Source of the DNA: UBA3775 sp964625275
Lineage (GTDB): Bacteria > Bacillota > Clostridia > Lachnospirales > Lachnospiraceae
Assembly: GCA_964625275.1 (NCBI GenBank)
Contig: CAZVBH010000005.1
Span: 1 to 47,629, forward strand
DNA length: 47,629 nucleotides
Direction: 5' to 3'
Made by a program: the position numbers and the translations under genes. Below the pieces are notes generated by a model, which was given only the letters and a program-made list of their open reading frames with translations, searched no databases and was not told the origin of the DNA. This document shows, piece after piece, positions 10,401 through 22,000 of the stretch (position 1 is the first letter of the stretch; every line of letters starts with the position of its first letter).

Positions 10401-13400
10401 GAGTGAAGATTGTGAGCTTGATAATACTGATAAAAATTATAAAATTCCTAACATCAGTAGTAACGATAAAGAAACTATTAACGTAGATGATAGCAATAAA
10501 ATAACTATATCTACTTCATCACAGCTTTGGGTTTTATCTGCTATTGTTAATAGTGGGGCCGGTGGAAAAGATACTACTAAAGATACCTATAATTCTGCTG
10601 CTTATAACTTTGGCTGTGTACGAACCGGATCCTATGATTATGTTGGTAATGTTACAGATGAAATAAAAAAAGAATCCTCTTATATTAAAGATAAATTAGA
10701 TAATAATTATTTAGGCGGTTTTGATTATTCAACGAATAGTGGCAAAAATGCATATCTGGTTGATAAATATTCGGTTGATTCTTTAGCAAGTGTCACTATG
10801 GGTACGAATGGATATGCGTTGGAGTTTACTGCTAATCTTGATATGTCTGATTATGGTAATGGATTTAGAGGAATAGGTTCATCTTATCAGAATAATACAT
10901 CGGAAACAATTAGATATAGATGTATTTATTTAAAAACTTCTATTGGTTGCGATAGTACTGATAATATAACTGTTACTTTAAATCGTAATGTAAAAGAATA
11001 CAGTTTTGAAAAAGCATCAACTGATGATTCCGGTGGATGGTGGATTCAGGCAATAGGCCTCTTTCCTGCTTTAAACTTTAAAGGTGATACTACTACTTTT
11101 AAAAATTTTACAATTAAAGGCAAAGTAACTATTAGCTATCCGGATGACGAATCATATATTGGAGAGTGTTCTGCGGGAGGTTTAGCTGGATTGACAGCAA
11201 ATAGTAGCGGCAATGCTACTGTTACTTTTAATACCGTAAAATTGAATAATCTTACTGTTAAAGGTGCCAAGTATAGTGGAGGTTTTATAGGGGTATACGG
11301 AAAAAGTAGTAGAACTACTAAAAGCGAACTTAAAGACGTAGGTACAAAAATCTCAAATAATGTAACGTTTTGTGACTGTTCATATGACAGTATTTTTATT
11401 ACAGGAGGATATTCAGCAGGTGGTTTAATTGGTACATATACAAGTGGTAAAACTATAAATATTAATGGTACTTCGACTTTTGAAAACAGTTCAATAAAAT
11501 GGGAAAAAGATGCATGTCTTGATATGTATAAAATTTTTGGTAATGGAGATAAGTCAAAGACAGAAGGTTATAGTGGCGGTAGTGGATTAATTGGTTTTAT
11601 GACTGGAACGCTTAATGTTTCAAATAATGATTCTTATAAAACTACCTTTGATAAAATTACCATTAGTGCCCCTCGATTTGCTTACAATAGTGACTATGGT
11701 CTTGGTTTACTGGCAGGTTTATTAAAGGATGGGTCTTTAACAGCTAAAAATATAGATGCGACAGATATTATTGTTCAGATTGATATTGACTCAAGTTACG
11801 AAGGACAATTTGGCAATTTGACTTCGTATTATCTGGCACCTGCAGCCGGAGTTTTTGTTGGATATGCAAAGAATTCAGTTACTTTAGATAATTGTAATAT
11901 ATCAAATTCTATGGTGTTAAATTCCGGATATAATGGCGGATTTATAGGCACTTCCAGTTCTACCGTAACTATTAAAAATTCTTCAATTAAGGATTCTAAG
12001 ATTTATTCGATTGGAGCAGCTTCTTATGACGGTAGTCCTAAGATAGGCGGAATTATAGGTAATGCAACATCAACATTAAATCTTGAACACGTTTCAATGG
12101 AAAATGTTGATGCGTTTGGTGACGGAAGAGTAGCTTTAGTAGTTGGTTATACCAGAAATGACGGAACACAGTACATTAGCGATTTTTCTGCTGAAAATTG
12201 TAAAGCTGTTACAACTCAGTCTAAAGTTGATGATAAAAAAAATTATTTTAATACTGGTAATACTGATCCGGGAAACAGGACTTCAACAGGTTTGTCAACA
12301 ATTAATTCTGCCGGTGCAGCAGGTATAATAATTGGTGCTGTTGCAAATAAAGATAATACACAGAGTTTTACCACTTTAAAAGACATTAAAGTATTTGATA
12401 TGCTTATTGACAACTGTATGGTTGGTTATTATATCGGTTCAACTTTAAACAATACAGATGTTGCATATGAAGCCAGTGTTAAAACTGCAGATGATACCAA
12501 TTCAGCAGATGAATCTGATGGTGGTAAGAAATCATTGATTAGCTTGGATGAAACTAACGTAGGACTTTATTCTGATAGTTCATGTAATATTGGTAAATCA
12601 TATGCAGAAATTTATGATAATGACCCTACAGGTACAAATATGAGTACAACTTATGATTATGGTTCACTTGGCAAGCTTATTGGTGGCACTTCTGGTATAA
12701 AAGCCTTAAAAATAGTAGGTCTATCCATACAGGGTCAATATTATCCTTATTATGAAAATGGATATGATGCTAATACTAAAAATACAGGAATTAAGAATTC
12801 TTCAAACACTATAATTTATGCAGACTATTTAGGTAATTCTACATTAGCAAATATCAATAAATATGGCACTACAAATGCTACATATACTGAAATAACAAAT
12901 GCTATGACTGAAGCCTTTACAGTTTTCAATCCTGCAAATAAATTTAGTGCTTATAAAACAGTTAATAATGTAGATAAAGAGATTTATTTAACTGGTGAGG
13001 GATTTTCTAAAGCTGGTGTTAATGCAATTATTAATGATTTGACATCAGGTGTGACTTCAAGCTCTGATGTTACTTCAGCATCTGATGCGACCTCAACGTC
13101 AAGTTCAACTTCGACAGTGACGAAAACAGCGAATATGCAATATGAGAATGTTGAGACAATTGCAAAAGATTTTACAGGAAATGGAGTTTATGCTGATAAT
13201 CTGACGGATTTTATATCTGTAAGTGGAAGTACAGACTATGGCAATGATTTTAGTAATTTCAAGGTTTTAGTTATTGATACTAATGATAGTGATTCTATTA
13301 CTAAAATGATTAAAGAGTATGTATCCTTACTTACAAATTGTGACCAGACTGGAAGCGATACTACAGGCGCAAGGTATGATAGTACAATAGCTATAGACAC

Positions 13401-15570
13401 CTATAAATATGATTCTTCAACTAATAAATTTAAGGCAGTTAACGGAGCATCTTTGGTATATAGTAATGGTGCTTTCAATGTAGACACTTCAAAGAATGAC
13501 TGTTATGAACAGAAATTTACATTGATCGATTTTAAGTTTAGTGCTAATAATTACTATTATCATCTTTATATACCTGTAGTGGTAAAGAAGGTTATTCAGT
13601 ACAGTTTTTCTGTTGAAATGAAGCTTGGAAGTACAACCTATTCGAGTTATTATTCTGATCAGGATAGTATGCTTGCAAGTTATGGAGATGACTTTACTGC
13701 ACAGCTTACTTATAGTTATAAATGGTCAGCAGCAGTATGGAATTCTTATATCGAAAGTGGTGGAAATCTTCTTTGGGGCTATGATAAACAGGTTAAGTTA
13801 GATGACTTACTGAGTGGTACTTCACTTAGTCTTATGGGTGATGAAACAACACGATATACTTTAGTAGATGTAAATCGATATGGAGTAGGAGATACCTATT
13901 TTACAGGTAATGGTTCGTTAGTGAATTCATCAACAGCTGTTTTAGAATTTAATAATTTAATAGATTCATCAAATACTAAATTTTCTTCAGTTTATATGTG
14001 TGATCTTTTAAATTTGAAAGTTGAATCAAATGATGAAGGAAGCTTTATAAAGCTTAAAGATGAACAGGAAGCCACCATAAGAATATGGAGTGAAGAAGAT
14101 AAATTTGAATATTATGGACCTAAAAGCCTGGATGAGTCAGCAACTGATTTTTATAATATTGTACTTATAGATGATGAAGGAGATGAATATGATTCAATCA
14201 CAGCTGCTGAAACTTATCCGACTGTTAGTGAAACCTATTATTTGATAATTAACTGTGAATCAGGTACCGGTGTTTACAATAAACAGTTAAGTCTTGGCTT
14301 GGATAAATTATCTTCGTCTTCATCTACTGCCGCTTTAGCTAATGTAGAAGAAAAAGAGGAAAAAAATCGCTATATAATTGGTGAATTCTTTACAGTTGAA
14401 AATGGAAAGATTTCGACTAAGTCCGAAATTAACAGTACTGAAATAGTAGAAATCACAAATGATTATATAGATGTAACAGCATCGGCAGACTTAAAAGTTA
14501 ATGAGGACTATTCGTCAGAATTTTCAGCTTATGCAACGAATAAGGACTGTTATTTCAGGTTCGCAATAGGTATGTCAGATGGTACTAAGAGTATTTCAAT
14601 TAACAATGTGGGAATTATTGAAACGCTTACGATTGGAGAAGTTGAGGTGCCTACAGAAGATTATACTTATGGACTAAGTCAAGGTATCTTTTATGTTACA
14701 GTTTCAGGTAAAAAAGCGGCCGAGTATAGTGGAAAAACCGTCAGCGTTAAAATAAGATTTGATTATAATGGTGATTTAGCTTTAATATCAGATCAATTTC
14801 CTGAACGTGTTAAAGTATCAGACGATACAGGTGTATATTATAATGCTTCTATGTCTGTAGCTTATTCGGAGTCAGGCTTGGATAGTACTCATATGTCATT
14901 AGGCCCTGTGTCTGATTCATTGTATTATTATCGTGATAGTATTGAACTCGTAAGTCTTGATTTTAATTCTTATGATAGTATTAGCATAGATGGTAATACA
15001 AGTCAGTTAGGCATTAATGAGCGTGAAATTACTAATGCAGCAGGTCAGACTATAACAGCACTGGGAAGCTTTGATGCTATGAATCTTACTAGCCTTGAAT
15101 TGAAAGATGAAACTTCGGATTTGTATCCATCAAAGCTAGTTTACAAGCTTTCACTTGAAAAGAAGCTTGATGATAATGAATCAGGCACTGTATACAGTAC
15201 AGTTAATATTAATAAGTATCTGGAGGATATTTATGCAAATTATTCTGGCGAAAAAGTCAATGGAGTGGCAGAAGGAGATGATTCTGTTATTACATTGTAT
15301 CTTACAAAAGATACTATAAAAAATATAAATAATGATAATATTGGAATTGATATTTCGTTTATGGTTTTGACCGGAAGTGAACTGGAAAATTTAAATGATA
15401 CAGGTTCGATTTATTCAAATTATCGTATTACGCTAACTGCATACTTGGAAAATAGCAGTGGAGATAAGCTTACAGAAGATGTAAGTGACTATTTCGTATA
15501 TACAAATGCTAAATTCTATTTGGGTATCCTTGGTGTTAATGATTTTGATGCAAGCTCTGATACAAATTAA
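4435..15570 (+). CDS. Giant exported beta-helix protein 1 (about 3,711 residues)
   Basis: The frame is open from a TTG at 4387, but ATG 4435 fits best: AGGGGG lies 9 bases upstream and the signal peptide starts there (basic MKNRVKK, then core LVAILLILIMYIASMP, probable cut near AAEE about residue 40). Most of the protein carries dozens of GGxxG-type units such as AGGIVGKMDNGS and SAGGLIGTLTSG, like the GLUG motif of parallel beta-helix surface proteins. I see five modules, opening near nucleotides 4600, 6590, 8244, 9361 (CGTYDDPF) and 10516. Cys646 and Cys649 form a CxxC beside SDIGDWGEVIRLDG. A Ser/Thr-rich linker (residues about 2869-2898) leads to a C-terminal region of about 800 residues containing YHLYIPVVVKKV. 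There is no LPXTG, no S-layer repeats and no terminal membrane helix. Probably a surface filament or adhesin held non-covalently. A close paralogue follows. Confidence 0.85.
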   Translation: MKNRVKKLVAILLILIMYIASMPSDILDDGYFVLKNTFAAEESKVETISEKSINTVDDFIELSKLDAASYQNAIIYIAPTEDIDLTQLSSTTGDAFCGLGSEEFPFKGTIQYSGTVSGYIYINRALFNYLDQSAVIGSKNEPLRLSSSIESGKTNNSVLLADNFVNDEKSNNKASEISLIISAKSETDSTNTTTISDIGGIIGTMHEGTNLNLSITNNISSAEISGTGNRAMFCNNLSKDAILTISSYTEPSESTDTSIQTISYNVTSKDTNSAAGVFVGSMAEGSCLILNGNYQFTGTTSGVNYAGGIVGKMDNGSAITFEGSYTLAGTVKATAGSAAYSGGIVGYAENSSFKFSNDNYIFSLNNNALINGYYAGGIAGYYKYTNNSDVNFDLCKFKSFDGFKLYSNFCAGGIFGELENQAFGKTITIIDTNFKNIFTNDNSAVIDSYPDFVSIYNNNKRYGGIIGKYEATIGSNAEDSITDNLEASLNINFVKIKTNISASNNKESNYIYGGLIAEVGSASYVNISDVYVTNNRNGYNPTIYGGAIANADSDIFINIGNITISGNYSTDLNDTINTSSAGGLIGTLTSGVVRLYGTTDLSDSKPVGKKYYYGQLVGTRNNTLVYAVGDGNGTQNDKYYWKFIRCTSCFVSDIGDWGEVIRLDGNTLTESTLSTSVDSLFYYDTENHTITLNGYNDENSESEGETELTSAELAIADTREFVAAALSYQIESSKTFKHSQSFTDSTNISITASEIDLSGTGLTGLTRDGYRNSENKVSYNGSIISNNNTEIKLSIGEPYGVRSGCKVTDLNEGEAVADGSGQIYDHSYVGLIGKRNVTTNDSSNSGNRIKNITVSGIINFGLIDQVDGKHPSRNVYAGALCGYQIGMQCYESVEVKTNFSYNYDNLSDNLYNAYVGGFVGYAYSGATIEINNSKFDGCFNINSKADKFYTGGLIAYLNNTNSPTVKINNTTVSGKINLNAASNNAIVGGILASTGSDFNETLIELENIQVYNFSIISDNATSASGGFFGYEWRNCHVTLKGIKILKSQLNTNGLFGGLVYKASGKWDVENNTDNGSDSKTEESLDGNADLESTIVDEYTTAGIEFGEDINVSGKTSSLNPSALMVARGDDYSGKKYALYMNIESKSAYRVNSGLNLSLSTIDDSDSLYFDEIIGRSITAVTDSTTSLVTNSSNDNGIVSIGTSNLDSNGTSDLDSNGTSDLDSKIDQGAVVNTYTSKLSANYNNPNTRYYYNLQMYVDDIGKADGNINSGEEMLLWSVGQYCTNNLYSYFTNSRDKDVTIGGEIDLSGLSYYPIDYRGHTVTIKNSIIKFDFDLIQSIEENNRSLSNYTSQHYKMQTGLFDNFYSTTSSSANMTINDLTLKGSTGLYVPYTAKVDGNKITFTESDSVSGALICGTGYGVLNGTTILNFAFNADNIILDGLKINGVSTSTTNYAPLLINQLESYSTLSIKNISFKADSYNDSNSTIIKAASSLIGVAGSDTSNGIVLSFEDIALDGYASNSIFTRATLLDSFSYSEDDITSSGSYNFEKSDTATYGKELSNGINENGITGRNAYDETTGAGQIWYYGSGDVITDTDHNITANKDDGFFTDDYLRYVYVPEKDGGIITKHELDINQSVFDMTEGCGTYDDPFVITDGGQLETLASFLLTGSSSRWNVKISYNIAKDIMSEGSTLTNNSVSLITDLNNTTDYTFTSAGASWSYTDSSGESFSLESTKVRAYLRNAYYVINNDITLGSTFYGLGGSDPKSQAFSGVIVGKQNDNGNYPTITYDNHTDDTKYYFGGLIAFSNGSVVKNLNIDYSEAEIILAAKAASQERSEQSFFGGVIGYVIGGDNIIDGVNVIGLDNLILNVDNFIVNSNSISTDGADTSSTLESDADSKDNIASTSISDGENNNNESDTVTYFTVSADEQKSMLTAIGGYVGLVGGNTESGGGVIFRNINSVGYSGSDFKSDSNYFYRNPFVGRVLDGYAMSEDCELDNTDKNYKIPNISSNDKETINVDDSNKITISTSSQLWVLSAIVNSGAGGKDTTKDTYNSAAYNFGCVRTGSYDYVGNVTDEIKKESSYIKDKLDNNYLGGFDYSTNSGKNAYLVDKYSVDSLASVTMGTNGYALEFTANLDMSDYGNGFRGIGSSYQNNTSETIRYRCIYLKTSIGCDSTDNITVTLNRNVKEYSFEKASTDDSGGWWIQAIGLFPALNFKGDTTTFKNFTIKGKVTISYPDDESYIGECSAGGLAGLTANSSGNATVTFNTVKLNNLTVKGAKYSGGFIGVYGKSSRTTKSELKDVGTKISNNVTFCDCSYDSIFITGGYSAGGLIGTYTSGKTININGTSTFENSSIKWEKDACLDMYKIFGNGDKSKTEGYSGGSGLIGFMTGTLNVSNNDSYKTTFDKITISAPRFAYNSDYGLGLLAGLLKDGSLTAKNIDATDIIVQIDIDSSYEGQFGNLTSYYLAPAAGVFVGYAKNSVTLDNCNISNSMVLNSGYNGGFIGTSSSTVTIKNSSIKDSKIYSIGAASYDGSPKIGGIIGNATSTLNLEHVSMENVDAFGDGRVALVVGYTRNDGTQYISDFSAENCKAVTTQSKVDDKKNYFNTGNTDPGNRTSTGLSTINSAGAAGIIIGAVANKDNTQSFTTLKDIKVFDMLIDNCMVGYYIGSTLNNTDVAYEASVKTADDTNSADESDGGKKSLISLDETNVGLYSDSSCNIGKSYAEIYDNDPTGTNMSTTYDYGSLGKLIGGTSGIKALKIVGLSIQGQYYPYYENGYDANTKNTGIKNSSNTIIYADYLGNSTLANINKYGTTNATYTEITNAMTEAFTVFNPANKFSAYKTVNNVDKEIYLTGEGFSKAGVNAIINDLTSGVTSSSDVTSASDATSTSSSTSTVTKTANMQYENVETIAKDFTGNGVYADNLTDFISVSGSTDYGNDFSNFKVLVIDTNDSDSITKMIKEYVSLLTNCDQTGSDTTGARYDSTIAIDTYKYDSSTNKFKAVNGASLVYSNGAFNVDTSKNDCYEQKFTLIDFKFSANNYYYHLYIPVVVKKVIQYSFSVEMKLGSTTYSSYYSDQDSMLASYGDDFTAQLTYSYKWSAAVWNSYIESGGNLLWGYDKQVKLDDLLSGTSLSLMGDETTRYTLVDVNRYGVGDTYFTGNGSLVNSSTAVLEFNNLIDSSNTKFSSVYMCDLLNLKVESNDEGSFIKLKDEQEATIRIWSEEDKFEYYGPKSLDESATDFYNIVLIDDEGDEYDSITAAETYPTVSETYYLIINCESGTGVYNKQLSLGLDKLSSSSSTAALANVEEKEEKNRYIIGEFFTVENGKISTKSEINSTEIVEITNDYIDVTASADLKVNEDYSSEFSAYATNKDCYFRFAIGMSDGTKSISINNVGIIETLTIGEVEVPTEDYTYGLSQGIFYVTVSGKKAAEYSGKTVSVKIRFDYNGDLALISDQFPERVKVSDDTGVYYNASMSVAYSESGLDSTHMSLGPVSDSLYYYRDSIELVSLDFNSYDSISIDGNTSQLGINEREITNAAGQTITALGSFDAMNLTSLELKDETSDLYPSKLVYKLSLEKKLDDNESGTVYSTVNINKYLEDIYANYSGEKVNGVAEGDDSVITLYLTKDTIKNINNDNIGIDISFMVLTGSELENLNDTGSIYSNYRITLTAYLENSSGDKLTEDVSDYFVYTNAKFYLGILGVNDFDASSDTN
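8035..8106 (+). repeat. 24-bp in-frame tandem repeat, 3 copies, in giant gene 1
   Basis: Units start at 8035, 8059 and 8083 (GGTACTTCAGATTTAGATTC plus TAAT, with one or two changes) and encode GTSDLDSN. Giant gene 2 has no such repeat at the equivalent place (about 19,510-19,560), so it is a recent private expansion at a module boundary. Confidence 0.95.
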
Positions 15571-15581
15571 GTTGAATTCAG

Positions 15582-15645
15582 CCCCTGCCAATTTTGAAAT
15601 GCTTTATTTTTTATACATTTCAAATTGGCAGGGGATTTTTTTATT
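15582..15645 (+). terminator. Strong intrinsic terminator after giant gene 1
   Basis: CCCCTGCCAATTTTGAAATG (15582-15601) pairs with CATTTCAAATTGGCAGGGG (15616-15634), a stem of about 19 bp with a single bulged T, followed by ATTTTTTTATTTTA. It lies 12 bases after the stop codon and separates transcription of the two giant paralogues. Confidence 0.93.
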
Positions 15646-16088
15646 TTATGTTTAAGCTGAGCTACGAAGTGGCATTAATTTTTGAGGTAGTAAACAAAGC
15701 AATTTACAAATATCTGCTTTGACATCGTTATCATTATATAGACTGCAATTTGTATAATCATGCCTATTGAAGCTGTGTTGTATAACCTTGTTTGAATTTC
15801 AAAGGTGTTACTTACCATAAGAATAAAGAATATACATTTACATTATAACCTTATTACAGCTATACTTCTAAGCGTATAAGTAGATATTTTTACTGTTGGG
15901 TTTTATAAAATGAGAATTTTAGATGGCTCATTTATTAGATTATTTATGCTTTGATACACATACTTTGACTTAAGAAATGTATGGAAATTTTAGTATCAAT
16001 ATAAGTAAAATCGAGCTGGCTGTTATGGAAAATTATTATCTGCAGAAGTTGGGGATTTTGTGGAAATAACTTGAATACGGGTAATAAT
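15646..16088 (+). other. Noncoding leader before giant gene 2
   Basis: About 440 AT-rich bases with no gene that I can support. A weak promoter candidate is TTGACT (15965-15970) with TAGTAT (15991-15996), but the spacer is 20 bases. GATTTTGTGG at about 16054 also occurs at about 4373 before giant gene 1, a small trace of shared leader sequence. No riboswitch recognised. Confidence 0.4.
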
Positions 16089-19000
16089 TTGAAAAATACA
16101 TTTAAAAGATTTATAACTATTTTATTAATTTTAGTTTTAATAATATCATCCATGCCAACTGCATTTTTGGATGATGGCTTTTCTGTGATTAAAAATGTTT
16201 TGGCAGAAGAAGTTAGTGCAGATAAAATCGATTCTAAGACAATTTCTTCAATTGATGACTTTATCGAGCTTTCTTTAATGGATGCTTCAAGCTATCAGTA
16301 TGCAACTATTAGTATTGCACCTACTGATAATCAGCTTGACCTTACTGGCACAAATTCTGAAGGTAAGTCATTTCAGGGACTTGGCTCAAGCGAATATCCA
16401 TTCAAAGGTAGGCTTGTCTACTCTAATTCGGTAAGTGGTTCAATCACAGTAAACAGGGCTATTTTTAACTATTTGGATCAGTCTGCAACAATTGGTTCTT
16501 CTGATAATCCTCTAAATTTACAGGCAGCAGATAACATGAAATCTGTAATTCTTGCAGAAAATTTTGTTACTACTGAATCAACCGAAAGTGATACTGCCAA
16601 AAGTATCTATCTGACAATTAGCACAGAGTATGATTCCTCAAATCAGTCTTATAGCAGCTTTGGTGGAATTATAGGTACAATGGGCAGTGGCAGTAAGTTA
16701 AATCTGACTGTTAATAATAAAATTACTTCAACCTCAATTACGATTAGTAATAGTGGTTCCGCAGCCGGTTTAATTTGTAACACAATGGAAAGTAATTCAG
16801 AGCTTTCACTTTCAGTTCTAAGCAAGGCTGGTTCTCAGACTACGACTGAAAGCTTAAACTTAAACATTTCCACAACCGGTTCATCGTCTAATATTGGAGC
16901 CTTAGTTGGACTTATGAAAGAAGGATCATCGCTTACAATAGACCAGGCTCTTGAAATTAGTGGAACTATAGGAAATACTTCTAAAGCTTCAAATACAGGT
17001 GGTATTGTCGGAAGGGCTGAAGCTGGTGTTAATGTAAAGATTAATAAAAATATCACCATTTCAGAAAAGCTTCAGGCATCAACAAATGCAGGTGGAGTAT
17101 TTGGCTATGCAATAAATCCCGAAGTATCCCTAGATTCTGATGCCAGACTTACTGTTAGTTCAACTTCAGCTTTTACTGCATCAAATGCAGTTGGTGGATT
17201 AGCTGGATATTGTATTTTTAATTCGACCGACTCTAAAACCTTAGATTTGAGCAATATCTCAATCGAAGGCTTAAGCTTTGCCTCAGGCACATATGCCGGA
17301 GGCTTATTTGGCGTGCTCTCAAACCAGTCCTTAGGTCAGGGCGTCACAATTAAAAACAGCAATTATTCATCGGCATCGGCTTCAATTTCAACAATAAACA
17401 GCTCTAGCTCCGGCTATACCTATGGAGGTCTTATTGGTCGTTATGAAGCAAGCTCTTCAGATTCCAGTGCTCAGACAAGCCTTAGCTCTTCTTTGGTAAT
17501 AGAAGAGGTTAATGTTGCTTCTAAAGTAAATAATACACCTAATAATTATGGAGGACTTATTGGAAGTGTTGGAAATAATTCCTATGTTGAAATTTCCGAT
17601 GTCACAATAACCAATCAGCTTAATGATAAAACTCCAACCTATTTCGGCGGTTTAATAGCAAATGCAGGAACAGGTATCTTTTTAAATATAGGATCAGTTA
17701 AGGTATCCGGTAAATTTAATGCAGGGACAAACGGAGGTGGTCTTGTAGGCATTTCATCAAGTGGTGTTATCAGACTTTCGGGCACTACAGATCTCAGTAG
17801 CTCTGCACCGGAAAAAACTACCAGCAAGTTTGGACAGCTGGTTGGAAGAAGAAGTAATACGCTTGTATATGCAATTGGAGATGGTAATACTGTTACTTCA
17901 AGTGCTGAAGCAAAATCAGATATGGCAACAACTGAAAACAGTAGTGATTATGAGACTAATACAAATAATTGGTTATTAAAGCGCTGCGAATCTTGTCATG
18001 TTTCTGATATAGGAGATTGGGGAGAGGTAATCCGTCTGGATGGCTCAAAGCTCTTCGAGACAACTGTAGAATCTAATTATACAGCATTAATTTATCTTAA
18101 AGATCATAAGATAACGCTTCGTGGTTTTGATAATAATACCATAATTACTGAAGGTAATTATTCAGTAATTAATAGTACATTGGAATTCGTTGCAGCTTCT
18201 TTAAGCTTTCAGTTTGATGAATCGACCTCATTGGCTATTGGCTTTTCTGAATTCAATTATAATTCAAAGATTTATTTAAAAGAAGATGTAAATTTATCAG
18301 GTACAGGCCTTATAGGTTTTACAAGAGATAGTAGCGCTAATGATTCTAAGGCTGAAGATTCCAAGTATCATAAATCTAAATTTAATGGAAGCTTTAAATC
18401 TGACAATAATACAATCACGTTAGCTATTGGTGAAACCTATGGTTACAGAAACAGCAAAAGTCTCCTAAATCCTAATTTGTCTACAAGTGTAGATGCTGGT
18501 AGTGGTCAAATATATGACCATTCGTTTTTAGGACTTTTCGGACAGGTAGCAGCTGATGAAATTTCAAATTTTACAGTTGATGGCACGATAGAATTTGGCG
18601 TAGTTGATGGTGGCGTTAATATGGGTGTAGGCTCAGTAGCTGGTTATCAGCCATATGGCAGCAAACAGACATATGATGGAATAACTATTAATACGAAGAT
18701 AAAATATACAAGTCCTTCAGCAGGCAACAGTATAAAGGATGCAAATGTTGGTGGAATTGTAGGTTATGTAAAATATGGTTCTACCATTGTAGTTGAAGAT
18801 TGTATATATAATGGTTCGATTGATAATAATTCCATAGCATGGACTTTTTATAATTCTGCCCTGATAGCATTTATTGAAAATTCAGGTGAGCAGAATATTA
18901 CTGTTAAAAATACTAAGATTGGTGGCAATATTAATATTAATTCTACTTCTTCCGATACAGGTGCCAGTGTCGGAAGTATTCTTGCAGCTACAGGAACAAG

Positions 19001-22000
19001 CACAGGTAAGACTAATATTACTATTCAAAACGTATCTGTTGAATGTTTTAAAATCAATACCGGTAATATTAGTACATATTCGGGTGGTTTTTTGGGATTT
19101 AAGTGGAAGAATACTGATGTTTCAATAACCGGATTGAAGATTGATAATTCAACTTTAACTACGAAAGCACTTTTTGGCGGTCTAGTATATCAATCAAGTG
19201 GTACGTGGAATGTTTACGGTAACAGTAATGACTCATACTGTACTTCTAATGGTATAGAATTTGGCTCTGGTGTTAAGATAACGGGAAAAAGCGGTGCTTC
19301 ATATCCTAGTGCACTTTTGGTTTCCAGAGGAGACTGCTATGATTCAGGATATGCACTTTATTTATGTCTTAAGGATACAAATGCTTATAAAATAAGTTCA
19401 AATCTTAGCTTAACTTTATCGAGCGGAAATGCATATTTTGATGAACTTGTAGGAAGAACAATTACTTCAGGTTCTAGTGAAAGTGGTAAGCATGGCGTGG
19501 TTTCTATTGCTACATCAGAAAGTGACACTAATGCATTGGAGTCAGATTCACTAATTAATCAAGGTGATTCTTGTAATACATATACTTACCAGCTTTCAAA
19601 AGCTTACAAAAATCCTAACACAAGATATTACTACAATTTGAATAAATTAGCTGATTCCGGGAAAGCTTCTTCTTCAATTACTTCAGGCAGGGAGCTGCTT
19701 CTTTGGAGTGTTGGACAATATTGTGCTAACAATATTTATACAAATTTCCTGACATCATCAAATGTAAGAAATTCAGGAGCTACAATTACCGGTGATATTG
19801 ACCTGACCGGCCTTTCATATTATCCTATAAGCATAGCAGGTAAGAGTATTACTATTGGCAACGATAATGAAAAGGCTACAATTACCTTTGACTATGAGCA
19901 GATTAACTCTCTTGAAGCAACCAAGAGCAATAAAACTCTAACTGATTCAGACAGGCAGCACTACAGAATGCAGCAGTCACTGTTTCTGGATTTTTACAGC
20001 ACTTCGTCATCTGCGGCTAAGCTTACTTTAAATAATGTCGAGCTCAAGGGGACTGTTTCTTTAAACAGTAGCAATAGTGGAGCGCTTATTTCAGGAACTG
20101 CCTATGGTGTTCTTAATGGAACTACAATAAAGACCTGTGAAATTTCGGTAACCAATTTTACTTTAGGTGGAATTAAGGTGGTTACTTCTAATGGCATTTC
20201 AAACTCTAATTATGCACCTTTATTGATAAATAAGGCTTCAAGCTATGCATCACTAACCTTCGATGGTGTAAGTACCTCTGACTATCAAGATGGTGAAAAG
20301 GCCGCTACCAGTCTGCTTGGTAATGTTGGCTCTGAAAGCGCTATTAATATTGTTCTGCTTTTTGAAAATATTGCTCTTGACGGTAGGACATCTACGTCAA
20401 TTTTTACAAGAGCAACACTTCTTGAAAGCTTTAGCTACAGTACCAGTGACTCATCCTCATCAGGTACCTATAAATTTGAAAGCTCTGATACTCAAATTAC
20501 CTATGGCAGGGAGCTGTCAAATGGTGTTAATGGTAAAGGTACTACAGGACGTAATCCTTATAATAATGATGACGAAGGTCAGATTTGGTATTTTGGAGCA
20601 GGAAAGAAGGTAGTTGAAGACAGCACTAATAAAGTAGTTGCAAATGAAGGCAACGGATTTTTTACCGGTGATTATCTGAGATATGTTTACGTTCCTGAGG
20701 GTGGGGATAATGGCACTGTCGCTTATAAGCATGAGCTTGATATTAATCAGACGGTAATTAACATTACCTCCGGCTGTGGAACCTATGATGATCCTTACAT
20801 AATAGATTCGGATGGCCAGCTAGAGACTCTCGGAAAATTCCTATCCACAGGTGCAATTGCAGGCTGGGAAATTAATGTCAGCTATGATATAGCTTCTAAA
20901 ATTTCAACTGATGGTAAGACTATTGGCAGCTCAGTTTCTTTGATAACTGATAATAGTAATAATACTGATTATAAATTGATTTCCGGAAGCACTTGGGCAG
21001 TCTATGACAGTAAAGGTAATAAATTAAATTATACCTTAACCTCAGCCCAGGTCAGAGCATATCTTAGAAATGCTTATTATATGGTTACTAATGATATTAA
21101 CCTCGAAAGCTCCTTCTATGGACTTGGTGGCTCTGATTCAACTACTAATGTATTTAGCGGCGTTATTGTAGGAAAGCTTGATGAAAAAACAGGAAAGTAT
21201 CCTACAATTCATGTTAAAACACATACAAGCACAACCCATAACTATTTTGGCGGACTGATTGCCTACAGTAACGGAAGTGTAGTTAAGAATCTGACTATTG
21301 ACTACTCTGGCTCAATTTTAATTAATGATGATGATGCAAATTCTAAAACTAAGTCTGAAGCTTCAGGTGATGCTTTATATGCTGCATCAGACAATGCTTC
21401 TTTGACTCAGGTTTCAATTGGACTTACTGCAACTGAGGCAAGTCAGGCTCGTGAAAAGCAGTCCTTCTTTGGTGGTGTAATCGGTTACGTTGTCGGAGGC
21501 GACAATATAATTGATAATGTCAGTGTTACTGGACTTGATACACTTGATTTGACAATTTATGGCACTGATTCTAAGAAGGATGGAACTAATGCCAATTTAA
21601 CTGCTGTTGGCGGTTATGTTGGTCTTGTTGGTGGAAATATCGATGCAGGTGGTGGAGTAATATTTAGAAATATTAAAGTCTCTGATGCTTCAATCACAGG
21701 CTTTAGTGGCTTTGGAACGAAAGGTGATTTTGCTGAGGATAGCGATTATTATTATCGCAATGCCTACGTTGGCAGAGTACTTGACGGCTATGCCATTAGT
21801 GAAGGCGAGACTTTAGATAATACCGATAAGAATTATAAGCTTACTACACTTGAAAGTGAGTCTGATTTGCTCTCTGTTACCGTTCCTTCTAATTCTGTAG
21901 CAACCATACAGATAAATTCGGCACAGCAGCTCTTTGTTTTATCAGCAATTGTCAATAGTGGAGCAGGAGGTAAGAATAGTTCTAATAAATTTAATACAGA